A stretch of DNA of 64,000 nt from Podarcis raffonei. Taxonomy: Eukaryota > Chordata > Lepidosauria > Squamata > Lacertidae. The notes under the pieces are model-generated. The model had not been told where the DNA came from and did not search any database. It was given only the letters and a program-made list of their open reading frames with translations. The stretch covers positions 38,636,501 through 38,700,500 of the forward strand of contig NC_070603.1 in assembly GCF_027172205.1 (NCBI RefSeq), in the 5' to 3' direction. The position numbers and the translations under genes were made by a program. Of the stretch, positions 1-11,212 are shown in pieces (the first letter of the stretch is position 1; each line of letters opens with the position of its first letter).

Positions 1-1709
1 GGACCAGAAGTGGTGGAATTGCTTGCTCCAGATACTACCATTACAACCTTAATTTCCAGATGCAACTGAGGCTCCATGATCATCCAAAGACCATGAATCT
101 CAAGTGTTTGGGGAGACACCACTTAATAGTGAAACATGACCTCATTATAATCTGATTTAAATTAAAATTCCTTTTATCTACTGTAATGATAAAATTGCAA
201 TACAACTGAATATAGCCTCTCAAATTTTATAGAATACTTACAATTACACATATTATTTTAAGAGTTACAAGCTTTGTGTACTTAAATGATGCATTCTTTG
301 TCTCCATTCATTGTGCCCTATGTGAAATGTACAAGTACCTGCAGGAAGCTTTTTTTTAGCTTCTTACAAACTTTGTTAATTTAAAAGCCAAATATACATA
401 TACATGTTATAGTTAAAAGGAAACATAAAAGAAGAAAGTTCCATAAGAATCAAGGATCCAATAAGAAATATTAACACTGGATATCCAAACAGTACAGGGA
501 GCTTTACAAAAAATTGTATAAAGGCTGAAACGCCACCTTATAAAACAGTTTTACTGTTGCAATTGACACCTGAAGAATACTTAAGAGTAGCGGGAGTGAT
601 CAGAAGTAAAAATTTCTGCTTGACAAGCATTTACAATCTTCTACCCTTAGCTGCTCATAAAGTATCTACCATGAACAGGAAAACAAAAGGATACATGTAA
701 ATCAAGACATTTAAAAGATCTTATAAAATGAGGTATATATTTTTGAAAAAAACTCAAAACCAATGGCAGATCAGGGAATCCGCAGCCCTCTGAATGTTCC
801 TGGACTCCCAAGCTCCTAACAGCCCCAGCCAGCATGGCCTTGCTGGCAAAGGTTCATTGGACCTGGAGTCCTGGAAGATCCAGAGGGGCACAGAATCCCC
901 ACCCTGACATAGATCTTAATACTTTTTTATAATAATAATAATAAAAAAAAAACTTACTGTCTAAATCACTTTGAAATTTCCCATCTTCCATGTTTTAAAA
1001 AAGTAACATCTTGAAAGGCTGGACTTGTACCTACAGCCCCAAAATGCAAAAATCTCTTCCACTGTTGTGTGGGTTTTTTTAATTAAAAAATCCATAGTTT
1101 ATATATCTATTACTACACCGGAAATTTCCTTTGAAGAATAGTAAAAAAATGTTCACACATAGAAACCATACTTCTACAGCAGTAATAGAAAGTTCATCTG
1201 TTGTCACCAAACTCGTGGCAAAATATAAAAATGAAGATATTAGTCTCTCACCAATGAGCTAACAAGTCTTCTGAAGACATATGTGTAAGGCAACATAAAG
1301 GTCTGGGTTCGAGAGATCATCTAAACCATGGTTTAAATTATTAGGAACAAACTGCGTTGTACCTTGAGCTCCCCTTGTCCCTCTTCTCCTTCACACACAA
1401 GAGGAGAGTGAAAGCTTACACTTAGAACCACATTATTTATGAACAGTGCTTTGTTCTTTAAAAAAAACACACACCAACAATCCAGCTCAAACCATATTTT
1501 CAGAACAGGTCACAATTCCCAATGCAATTCAAAACTTTGGTTTGTTCTAACATGAAAACAAAAGCTTTCACTCCTCTCTCGCACACCGAGGTAAAGTGGA
1601 AGTGCTCAAATTCAAGGCTGTCCTAGGTGATCTTTTTTTTGTTTCTCTAAAACCACATGTAAGGAAATTCTAATAAAAGATTCATTTCACTGGGGATGAA
1701 AGGAAGGCT
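1..1709. other. CYBC1 3' flank / probable 3' UTR
   Basis: This AT-rich stretch follows the CYBC1 stop codon on the minus strand and probably includes its 3' UTR. I see no canonical AATAAA on the minus strand here. An ATTAAA variant lies near 1078-1083 on the minus strand. No other coding exon or recognisable repeat was found, only short A/T runs near 930-950. Confidence 0.4.
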
Positions 1710-4700
1710 TTAAAAATCAGGTTCTCCTGGTCCCTCTAAACTGCTGCTACCGTAGATTTCGGAGAAGGGTTCCTCTTCATCACTGACATCTGTTTCACTG
1801 CTGTTCTCAATATACTTGTCTGCTGGAACTTTGTTCAGCTCCAGAAAGCCAGTAATGAGCTTGGCCACAGCTTCTACATCACTGTTGAAAAGGCACAAGC
1901 AAGAGTTAGCAATTCATGTGCCCACTTGAGGTGGTCACAAAAGTGCACAAAATATACAAAATATCACCGGCTGGTGGAGGCAGCAAAATTAAAAGTGCTC
2001 CTTAAGTATCGCTTCCACTCAGGCCCGACCACAGAGCAGGAGAGATGGTGGGCCCAGGGCAATTCACACTGTGTTCCCCATTAGCTTCATTACTCCCCTG
2101 GTGATGGTCCTGATGGTGTTTATTAAGCTCTCAGACTGGGGTGTGTACTCAAAATGTGCAAGGCTTTTGTGTTCTAATCACATAGTGGCTGCATGAAGAC
2201 AAGCATGTCTCCCTTAGTAAGCAAAGATATGAGCATGCTTTGTTCCCCGACACGCAGCTGCTTCACTCCTCCCTTCACACAAGCAACCAAACAAGCCAGG
2301 AAGTCTCAGTTAGTTTCCCTGTTACGTTTGAACCAGAAAATTATGATTAATGGCTTTCCAACAAGCCAGGATAATTAAGCCAACATTAAAGCATGGCTTC
2401 TTACCCTGCCTTGTTTGGAAGCCAAAAGCATGCTTTCCTAGTTTGGATGTTTTAGTTAACAGACACCCTGCCTTGTTTCTTAGCTCATGCTAAGGGAGCA
2501 GGGAAGGAGCTCTCTGTGGGTACACAAGGCTTAAAAGGCATTTAATATGTATGGTGCTTTCATTGATAGCTCATAGAATAACTTCTATTCAGAGAGAATC
2601 TTGTCCTTGTTGTTGTATACAAAGTTCAGTAACAAGACAACATAAAACATCCAAATTATTTTTGATGTTAGAAGATTCAGGGCAGAAGGAAATACTTGTT
2701 CAAACAGCACACAGTTGAACTATGGAATTCACTACCTGGATGGCTTTAAAATGGATTTGGACAAATTCAAGAAGGATAAAGCTATCAAGGGCTATTGCAG
2801 GCTTCCCATCAGCGTCTGGTTGGCCACTGTGGGAACGGGACGCTGGACTAGATAAGCACTGGGCCTGATTCAGCAGGGCTCTTAAGTTTTCTTTTTTAAA
2901 CTCAGATTTTGAAGAACTGTCTCAATATTTTTTTTTACATGTCAGCTTCAATGTTATCCACACCTAGGGTTCATAGTGCCAGAACAGTATGCATGCAACA
3001 TGTTCATCAACTGCAGTTTAGATTAGAATGTACTACAGTCATGAACATATACCCCAGCTTGTTAAATATCAACCAAAATATACAAGTTAGTAGCTTCGTG
3101 GCATATTTCCACCGTGAGGAATTGGTGCAGAAGAAGTTGCATGCCCCAGCTGCAACTGAGGCCATCATATACAACTCAATAAAAGGTAAAAGTAAAGGAC
3201 CCCTGGACGGTTAAGTTCAGTTGAGGCGACTATGGGGTGCAGTGCTCATCTCGCTTTCAGGCCACAGACAGCTTTCCAGGTCATATGGCCAGCATGACTA
3301 AACCACTTCTGGCGCAACAGAACACAGTGACAGAAGCCAGGGCGCACAGAAATGCCGTTCACCTTCCCGCTGCAGCGGTACCTATTTATCTACTTGCACT
3401 GGTGTGGTTTCAAACTGCTAGGTTGGAAGCAGCTGGGACAGTGCAATGGGAGCTCACCCCGTCATGGGTATTCGAACTGCCAACCTTCTGATCAGCAAGC
3501 CCAAAAGGCTCAGTGGTTTAGACCACAGCACCACCCGCATCCCACAACTCAAGAACTATAAGTGGCACAAGGCCAACTAGATTATTGAAAGTCATATTGT
3601 CTGCCTAAGGTTCACGGATGCTTTCTCACAAATCCTGAACCATCACAGAAGAGAAAATTCGTACTGTACCTCCTGCAGCCCATCACTGCACTCTGCGTCA
3701 AAGGGTGTGAAAACCCAGTGACAAATCTCAGGACAACTAGGTAGCCCTTCCCAAAGTAGCGTACTTTCTCCTCTTCCACATTCACAGCCCGAATTTCATC
3801 CAATGGAACCACCACTATTTGACAAAGGATCAGATTATTGTTAGCACTGTGATTCCAAGCAACACTTGCTGTGTTCTCTGAAACATTACACTCCCATATC
3901 CTACACTTACAGTAGTAAAAACTGCCTATCATTATTTTAAGGACCAACAGAACTAAATGAAAATGCAACGGAGGCAATGAAAAGTTAGGTTTTCCAAATC
4001 CTTCATCAATAATTAGTGGCACAGAATGTTTTTTCTTATAACCTCAGTCTCAACATCCACTAAAAACAATAAACCCAACGTTTAACCCTTATGGCAGTAA
4101 AAATTGTTTGTTCAGAATAATAAATATATATAAACCATTAATTAAAAAACCCTCTAAACAATGTACATAAAATATAAAACACTCATCAGTGATACAAAGT
4201 TAAAAGCAGCAAATATTTAAAAGTGTGTAAAACTCAATTATGAATCTGGATAGACTTGCTGAAATAAAAATCATTTTTATCACGAGTCTAAAATGGTCTA
4301 TTCAGGGTACCTGCCGAACATTAAAAGGTAGTTCTAAAGTATTATGTATGTGCTGTGACACTGAAAAATTGACTCCACAACAATGTCTTGAAAGGGTTGT
4401 GCTTCAGAAGCTGATTGAGACACTGAGCTTATATTCCCAACATCCTGGTGCTAGCTTCTTCATTGTCCAGGATAAACTCTTCACCCTTCCCCATAACTAA
4501 CAGATTTTCATTAGTACAGTGTACACACAGTCCTGGACTCGAAACGGTATATATTTGGTTGCTGCACAACACATGTGTCATACTGCTACATTTGTGGTTT
4601 TACCTTGTTCGTGACCTGCCCTTGACAGTGTCAGCAGCTTCTTGTAAAGGTTGAATGTCTTTAGGAAAACTTTCCCTGAATCCTTTTGAAATATAGCTTC

Positions 4701-7700
4701 CTATGCAGAAAAAAAACACCAACCACCATATCACAGCATAGAATCAACTGTGGGAGTGTGGGAAAATAATTGCTTTTTTGAAAGGCAAAGATAAGGGCAA
4801 GGATAAGTATCCCACCATTAACGTCAATTATTGTAGCAGTTAAGTAAATACATAATAACAGATGTTCACTGCTGTCCCATTATTGGATTACACCAAATAA
4901 GCTCGTTCCCAGGTCCTTCTCCCAAAGTGAAACCTACCAAATCTCACATTTTTCACAGGAAGGCTTAAGATGCTTTTGCTTTCTCTCACGGCATATACTC
5001 TGGTAGATTAACTGAGAACTTGCTTTGGCCCTTTTCTGGGATACTGACAAGCAACATTAACAAAGCATTATGGACAAAGCAATCCGAGCAAGCATTTGGC
5101 TAAGGCAACCAAGGCCCCTATTCCTAGCACGCTGCTTACCTCCCACTCCTCCAGATTTTGCACAGCTACAAAGAGACAGCCAGCAAGATAAAAGAGTTTC
5201 CATCCCAAGCTGTCTGAACAGAAAATATTTCAAATTAGTTGCAAACATCTAAACCACACCCACCCTTATAACTAGTATCTTATTTCAACAATACTTCTAA
5301 ATTGAGCTCTTTATCTCAGCTAGTATCTGTATTGAATATGCGTGTGCTATTGTTTTAAACCACAGTCGAATCTTGGAAGTCGAACGGAATCCGTTCTGGA
5401 AGTCCGTTCGACTTCCAAAATGTTCGGAAACCAAAGGGCGGCTTCTGATTGGCTGCAGGAAGCTCATGCAGCCAATCGGAAGCCATGGAAGCCTCGTCAG
5501 GCTTTCGGCTTCCAAAAAAATGTTCGAAAACCGGATCACTCACTTCCGGGTTTCTATCGTTCGGGAGCCAAGACGTAAGAGTGCCAGTGCGTTCAAGAAC
5601 CAACGTACGGCTGTATATCATTGTTTTTAATTGTTGTATATATGCATTTGTTCTAAGTGTTGCTGTATATGTATATTTGTACATATATTTTTACTATTTT
5701 GTAAATTGCTTTGTGACACCTCCATAGGAACAGATTCATAAATAAACTCAAGAACAGTAAAAGCAAACACATTTTGTAAACTATAGAGGTCACCTGTTTG
5801 GTAATGAAACAATTATTTCAGTACATTACACACACTGTGCCAGGCAGAGGCATTCAACTTTCTGTCAGCTACAGCTTTGCAGCAAATGCAGATATCCCCC
5901 TTTTAAGCAAGATCTTGTTTTTTACAACAAAAATTTTTTTTCCTTCCAGTAGCACCTTAAAGACCAACTAAGTTAGTTCTTGGTATGAGCTTTCGTGTGC
6001 ATGCACACTTCTTCAGATACTTCAGATACTTCTTCAGATCTGAAGAAGTGTGCATGCACACGAAAGCTCATACCAAGAACTAACTTAGTTGGTCTTTAAG
6101 GTGCTACTGGAAGGGGGGGGGGGAATTGTTTTGACTATGGCAGACCAACACGGCTAGCTATCTGTAACTTGTTGTTTACAGGCTTTCAAAACCTTAGTGT
6201 TGGAGTGCTCTGAAGCTAAGTGCAAAGAGACAGCCTTTTTCAGCTGTGATCCTGCCCCCTCCCATCTCCCCATGACAGAAGGCCCTCCCCATGAGATTCA
6301 CCCAGGACTGACCTTTCAGCCCCAGGCAAATAATTTAACCAACTTTATTTTCCAATATGGCATATAAACTGTTCTTTTAACTACAATTATTTTTATTAGC
6401 TACTGCTGGGTTTAATCAAGTTGCTTGGGTTTTTACTGTTCAGCTGTTTTCATTGTTTTCCTCGGTTAATTAAGTAAGATCCAACAATAAGCTTCTAGCA
6501 AAATTATTAAGCTTTACCTTCACTATAATAAGCAGCAGCCAGACCTACAGAGGAGATCCCTAGAAAGAGAAAGGAGATAAATGAATTTAGAATTTACTTT
6601 CAGCTACTTAAATATTCTTAGCACTTTGCTCTTAGAAAAACAAGTTTTATGCATGTGCTGACAGGCCTTTTAAATTTCAGTGTTATTTTTCGTAAATAAT
6701 ATTAGTAATAAATCTGAGTTAACTATTCCACTGAACACTATAACAATGATCCATTTAAGCAAGTGAGAATAAAATCTTACTTGAAATCCGAATAAGGAGC
6801 CAGATATCAAATTAGGCCAGTTGTGTGACATCACTAATGACTAAGTCTGTTATATCATCATGAAACTTTCAGAACACCTTCAGAGTTTTTCCAGTCGTGT
6901 ATTACAACGTGTTATATGTCTGATCACCCTGTGGTCTTTTGGAAGACCATTGCAATCTGTCTTGATTAGGGTTAGAGGACTTTCACAAAGATTATAATGT
7001 GTAACATGGAAAGACAGCTGGAAATATAGTGTGATACCAATAGCAAACCAAATGCATTCATCTGCAACAACTGCATTATCTTACTGGCTACTGAGGATTT
7101 CCAGAATCAATTGCAATTACTGTTGGTGGGAGTGGAGCAGAAAAATACTGTGTGTGGGGGGGGGGGGGAAATAGGGTTGTATTCAAGTAACTTTTCTTCA
7201 GGGTAGAACCACTGGAATCCAAGGGCCTAAGATAGCCATAATCATTCATTTTCATTGGTTCTACTCTGAATAAAGGGTGGGTGGATACAACCTTAGGTTA
7301 CTGAGCTTTGGACCCCCTTTACGTTATGGAATATTGGCTTGCAACCAAAGTAATATTCCAATCAATACAGTGGTACCTCGCAAGACAAATGCCTCGCAAG
7401 ACGAAAGAGTTTTCCGTTTTTTGAGTCGTTCCGCAAGACGAATTTCCCTATGGGCTTGCTTCGCAAGACGAAACGTCTTGCGAGTTCTTGCGAGTTTGTT
7501 TCCTTTTTCTTAAAGCTGCTAAGCCGTTAATAGCCGCTAAGCCGCTAATAGCCGTGCTTCGCAAGACGAAAAAACTGCAAGACGAAGAGACTCGCGGAAC
7601 GGATTAATTTCGTCTTGCGAGGCACCACTGTATGTAAAATCTAATCCCACCTGCTAAAAGTTCCTGCCCATCACATGAAATCCAAGCCTCACTCTCTATA

Positions 7701-8190
7701 TTCACCACAGATTTCTCTGACCTAAGAGGCCATAAAGGCAAAAGTAAAATGTCCTCTCCAGCAGTAGTGGCCAGTTCAGTGGCAAAGGAGGGGCACTGCT
7801 ATTCTCCCGGCTTCCCAGCAGAGCACATCACTAGTGCTTACTGGCCTAACTAGTAATGGTTGGTGGCGGATTGGCTCCACCATGCTCCGGCACACTGAAC
7901 CTGGATCCTGACACCTCCCCCTTCAGTAAGTGTTGGGAACAGACTGTGTTTGGAAGCCAGGAGGGCAGCAATGTCCCACCAATGTCACCACACCGGACAC
8001 TATTGCTGTCCAGCAAGCTTTTAATTTGGATTTGTTTTAGTAGAGGTTTGTTTTAACTCATTTTTTAAAAAGGGAGTATCAGCCTATACAAAACTGAAGA
8101 CTTACCTACAAGGAGAGACCAAGATCTGATACCAGGTGATCTTGTCAAATGAAGAACAGAGTCTGAGTGGTCTTCAACCAACATATACAT
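1710..8190 (-). CDS. CYBC1: CYBC1 (EROS), NOX2 cytochrome b-245 chaperone, 6 coding exons
   Basis: Known role: CYBC1/EROS is an ER membrane chaperone that stabilises the gp91phox-p22phox heterodimer of the phagocyte NADPH oxidase. Coding exons, read right to left: 8190-8106, 6559-6518, 5213-5140, 4700-4604, 3814-3670, 1881-1710. All introns have GT/AG ends and the phases join (1,1,0,1,2). The product is 204 aa; human is 187. Recognisable family blocks are SPGIRSWSLLV (~19-28), GLAAAYYSEDSLGWKLFY (~34-51), NLYKKLLTL (exon 4), and VEEEKVRYFGKGYLVVLR followed by GFSHPLTQSAVMG (exon 5). Two hydrophobic segments (~23-40 and ~47-62) fit the two membrane helices of the family. The C-terminal tail is acidic and Ser/Glu-rich (DVSDEEEPFSEIYGSSS), longer than in mammals. 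The start codon is the family start, MY-. Intron 2 holds a Penelope hairpin. Identity is firm; the exact 5' UTR join is not. Confidence 0.95.
2725..2890 (+). repeat. CR1-like LINE 3' fragment
   Basis: The stretch has the recurring amniote CR1-type tail words: a 'ggctttaaaatggatttgga' block, then 'gccactgtgggaacgggacg', then 'ctggactagataagc' and 'ctgattcagcagggctct'. The same order recurs at 14055-14282 and in part at 33590-33667. It lies in CYBC1 intron 5. Class assignment is from memory of reptile CR1 tails. Confidence 0.5.
3181..3543 (-). repeat. Sauria SINE copy
   Basis: This is a near full-length copy in CYBC1 intron 5. Read on the minus strand it opens with the tRNA-derived head (box B-like 'ggttcgaa' word near 3470), passes through 'aacctagcagtttgaaac' and 'caagtagataaataggtacc', and ends in the BovB/RTE-like tail and A/T-rich end near 3184. 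Sauria SINEs are diagnostic of squamates. Confidence 0.85.
5363..5613. mobile_element. TA-flanked MITE, CAGTGG family (diverged)
   Basis: A short non-autonomous DNA element in CYBC1 intron 3. The ends are related to the CAGTGGTACC termini seen elsewhere in the window, and the interior repeats the word 'gttcga/tcgaac'. A GC-rich imperfect palindrome around 5440-5480 ('gattggctgcagg...cagccaatcgg') sits in the middle. The TA target duplication is visible on the right side (5614-5615). Confidence 0.6.
5942..6114. repeat. Perfect 77-bp hairpin from a Penelope-like element with hammerhead-like core
   Basis: Positions 5942-6018 are an exact reverse complement of 6038-6114, with a 19-nt loop. The right arm reads CTGAAGA, a self-complementary GTGTGCATGCACAC, then GAAAGCTC, which matches the order of a hammerhead ribozyme core (CUGANGA, stem II, GAAA). 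It then continues to 'ttggtctttaaggtgctact', the usual end of reptile Penelope-like repeats. The following 'gcagaccaacacggctagct' near 6140-6165 is the family tail. Inverted terminal copies are typical of Penelope elements. Confidence 0.65.
7368..7630. mobile_element. TA-flanked MITE, CAGTGGTACC family (cgcaagacg type)
   Basis: TA target duplications lie at 7366-7367 and 7631-7632. The termini CAGTGGTACCTCGCAAGAC and GTCTTGCGAGGCACCACTG are inverted repeats. The interior is built from many copies of the word 'cgcaagacga' in both orientations. The element has no coding capacity and fits a mariner/Tc1-type MITE by its TA target. It lies in CYBC1 intron 1. Confidence 0.8.
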
Positions 8191-9239
8191 CTTGGGAAGT
8201 GGGGGCAAATCTACAGAGCTCCTGAATACTCACAGAAGCCGCCTACAGAATGACAGGGAATAAAACCAATTGAGACACTGTTTACAGACCCTTGCCCTTC
8301 ATACTTTGAGGCGTACCTCAGTCCCATGTTAAATTTATGTGGTGTTTTATAATCAAGTGTAGAAATCCTGTGAAAAGTACAAATGCATACACCTAGTAAT
8401 AGGCCAATCAAATTAGTGTACTTTAAAGCAGAATGTGCACTCTCAATATTCTTATGCTTAGTTTAACTTTAACAGAGCCTACATTCAATTTTCCAACTTT
8501 TAAAACCAAAGTTTAAACTTTTGTTTTATACCTTTCTCAATATCTAAGCGCTAAGAAAGTCGGACAAGTGAATGGTTATTCTTACATGTGGAGTTAGGAG
8601 GAGGTCCACCACACACTAGTTTCTCAGGTCTATATTCAGAGAACACTATGGCATGTAATATCACAAATGAAGTGGGTGGGTGAGTGGGTAAAGAAAGCAA
8701 CTACTGTACAGTAGTCGTCCATCTTTATCATCTATAATAGCCCCAAAACAAAAACACATCCACCAGAACCAATGTAAGATCACACTGTAGCAAAAACAGG
8801 AAGTGTACGGCAATATTATAAAACAGAGGCAAATTGCGACTTGGCAGCCGCACCTTCTACTTTTAACACAAGCACGAGACAAGAAAGAGAGCTTTCCAGT
8901 TTCGTCAACTTCATTAAATGAAAAAGCACTTCGTGACTTTTTTTATTTTTTACAAAAACCCACCCCACCAAAGCGCTTAAGAAATCTAAAATTCTCTTTC
9001 TGCCTTGTGCATAATTGCATCGCTGCGAGTATCACTACTGAGCAGCGCGCACATGATTTCAAAAGTGGAAGGGACAAAAAGGGAAGTGTGCGTAGGCATT
9101 TACCCACCCTTCTCTGACCATTTTGGTGGTGTGTGTGCTATGCAGTCAGAAAACAGTTCTGGGAACTGGACCACACCAGGTCCCCCCTGCCCAGCCTCCT
9201 TCTCCTGCTATGCAAGAAGAGACGTCCCCCACTTTCTTT

Positions 9240-9480
9240 CCCCGTTAACAAGCCCGTTAGCGGACTCCGGTCCCGCTCCCCGCCCCCCATCTCGCCCTCT
9301 CGCTCCCACTAACTGCCACCCCCTTTCAATCTTCGGCCCTCTCCTTTTCCGCCCCACTCCCGATGCTCCCACCGCGCAGCCGCCTCCACCCTCCCTCTCT
9401 CTGGCTCACCTAAGACGTCGCCTCCCAATTTCTTTTCGGGCGGGAAACGCTCCAGAACCATAGACGTAAACCAGAGAGTC
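9240..9480 (-). promoter_or_regulatory. GC-rich CYBC1 promoter and probable non-coding exon 1
   Basis: This C-rich/CpG-containing block is upstream of CYBC1 on the minus strand. A splice donor TAG|GTGAGCC on the minus strand would end a non-coding first exon at 9410. A GACGTC (CRE-like half) lies beside it at 9413-9419, and a gggcgg-type box lies in the 9430s. Upstream (9481-9888) I see no repeat or gene. Start site not defined. Confidence 0.5.
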
Positions 9481-9888
9481 CTACACAGTCAACCATAGAG
9501 AGGACAGGGAAAGAGAGAGATAGAGCGTATCCCTTGAACACCATAGATCTATATCTATTAGAAAGCTCTCGCGGAGGAGAATCTTCTTCCTCTTTTTAGG
9601 GTAGATGTGCGATTGTTTCGAAGCACCGCAATGAAAAGCAGCCTGTGCCCTCCCCCCACCCACCTCACTGTTGTTGCATATGAGGTTTTTGCATGGTCTC
9701 CTATGTCTCCTTGCCCCACACGAGAACACGCACAAGAGAAAACTACGGAGGCGGCGTAGCTCCTTGCTCGTCTCGAGGAGGCGTTTCCCCCTTGAATCAT
9801 CGTTAGTTAGTCCAATTGAAGTTGGGCATAAATACAGTATTAAAAAAATCATCATCATGTAGTTTCTGTACGGAAGAGTTTCTGTTTT

Positions 9889-9977
9889 AATTAAATTTGA
9901 ATTCTCAGAATGACAGAACAAAGTACTGTACCTAATTACCTTTTAGCATGCATTTCCAGGAGACAATATGAAGACAA
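9889..9977. repeat. Left copy of ~85-bp direct duplication flanking an LTR element fragment
   Basis: This sequence is repeated at 11129-11212 with a 5-6 nt length difference and very few other changes. The two copies bracket the retroelement fragment exactly at its LTR edge. An ordinary target duplication of a Ty3/Gypsy element is 4-6 bp, so this is a larger duplication. Confidence 0.85.
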
Positions 9978-11128
9978 GCTGTGTCCGCTATAAATGCGCT
10001 CAGGAAGCTATTTGCGGCACACAGCTTGCCACACACACTGGTGAGTGATAATGGGACTGCTTTTACTTAGGCAGAATTCAGAAAATTTGTAACCAAGAAT
10101 GGAATCCGCCACATTCGTTCCGTTCCTTTTCACCTGGCCACTAATGGCCAAGCTGAATGCATGGTCCGTACTACCAAAGATGTGCTTAGGCCCGTAGTGC
10201 ATGGAGACTGGACTCTCCGTTTAGCGGAGTTCTTATTGGCCCAACACATCACTCCAAGAGCAGTGGCTGGCCGGAGCCCTGCGGAGTGGCTTATGGGGAG
10301 GAGGCTCACTACCCTCCTTGATCATATGCACCTGACCGGGCTCTTGAGCAACAGCCATCCACTGTGGTGTGGGGGACTCCAAGAGGGTTCTCCCCGGGGG
10401 ACACTGTGTGTCTGAAACTATGGGCCCAGGCAGGGTTGGTTCCCTGGTATCCTTACCCGTTGTACAGGTCCGGTTTCCTATGAGGTAGGGTTGGAGGGGG
10501 GACTGGTTTGGAAGAGACACCTCGACCAGATCATAGCCAGGGCACCTTCGAACACGGAACTTCAAGCGGAACCAGAGGACAGAGAAATGGGTACTTCGGG
10601 AGATTCTGTGCCCAGGCCAGGGTGGGAACCAGACGGGTTGCCGGTGACTGAGTTATCCCAACAGAAGGCGATTTCAGGCTGGAAACCTCAGTGGCTCCAT
10701 CAGCAGTGACGCCTTCAGAGCCGGCCTCGCTGACCGTACCGGAGGAACCTCCTGGGTCACCTACTTGGGCACAGGAACTGTGACGGTCCCAGCAGGAGTA
10801 GAAAAGGCTAACACACCTTGATGACTATGTTTGTTCCTTTTGTTAGGAAGGTGGGGGGAAGGAGTGTTATGTATTGGGTTTAACACATTTTATGTTACAA
10901 GGCGGGTTCTAACCAATCGTATAAGCGTTGGTAGACGAACATTCTAATGGCAAGTAAGCGCATGCACTTTCAACTGTCAATGGTCAGTTCATGCTCGGCA
11001 TTGTGTTGTCCAGTCAGTTCAGTTCTTGTTTTCCTATGAGTGAGCTGTTGTCACTCCCAAATGTTGAATAAATGTAGTTGAGGAACTTATACTGCCTTGG
11101 GCTTCTGACTTTTTCTGAACATTTAACA
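9978..11128 (+). mobile_element. Broken Ty3/Gypsy-type LTR retrotransposon, 3' part with one LTR
   Basis: This is a fossil LTR element of which only the 3' part remains. The region ~10020-10340 encodes recognisable integrase-core sequence (words such as HGDWTLRLAEFLLAQHITP and GRSPAEWLMGRRL in the frame from 10161), followed by a tail region. A purine-rich tract at ~10847-10864 abuts an LTR at 10865-11128 (264 bp) that opens TGTTA and closes TAACA. The 5' LTR, gag and reverse transcriptase regions are absent. It is broken and non-functional. Without a second LTR the age cannot be estimated, but the readable coding words suggest moderate age. Confidence 0.8.
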
Positions 11129-11212
11129 AATTAAATTTGAATTCTCAGAATGACAGAACAAAGTACATAATTACCTTTTAGCATGCATTTCCAGGAGACA
11201 ATATGAAGACAA
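11129..11212. repeat. Right copy of the ~85-bp direct duplication
   Basis: This is the partner of 9889-9977, starting at the first base after the LTR end. After the repeat this side continues into 'atactcaagtagcacacc', which is unique sequence and probably the original locus. Confidence 0.85.

Noticed and set aside
7154-7168. Poly-G tract as a regulatory G-quadruplex
   Set aside because: A single homopolymer run in an intron with no other G-runs nearby. Simple slippage explains it.
9005-9463. Proline-rich plus-strand frame of 152 codons
   Set aside because: It overlaps the CYBC1 promoter and its probable first exon on the other strand. The Pro-rich composition follows from the C-rich DNA.
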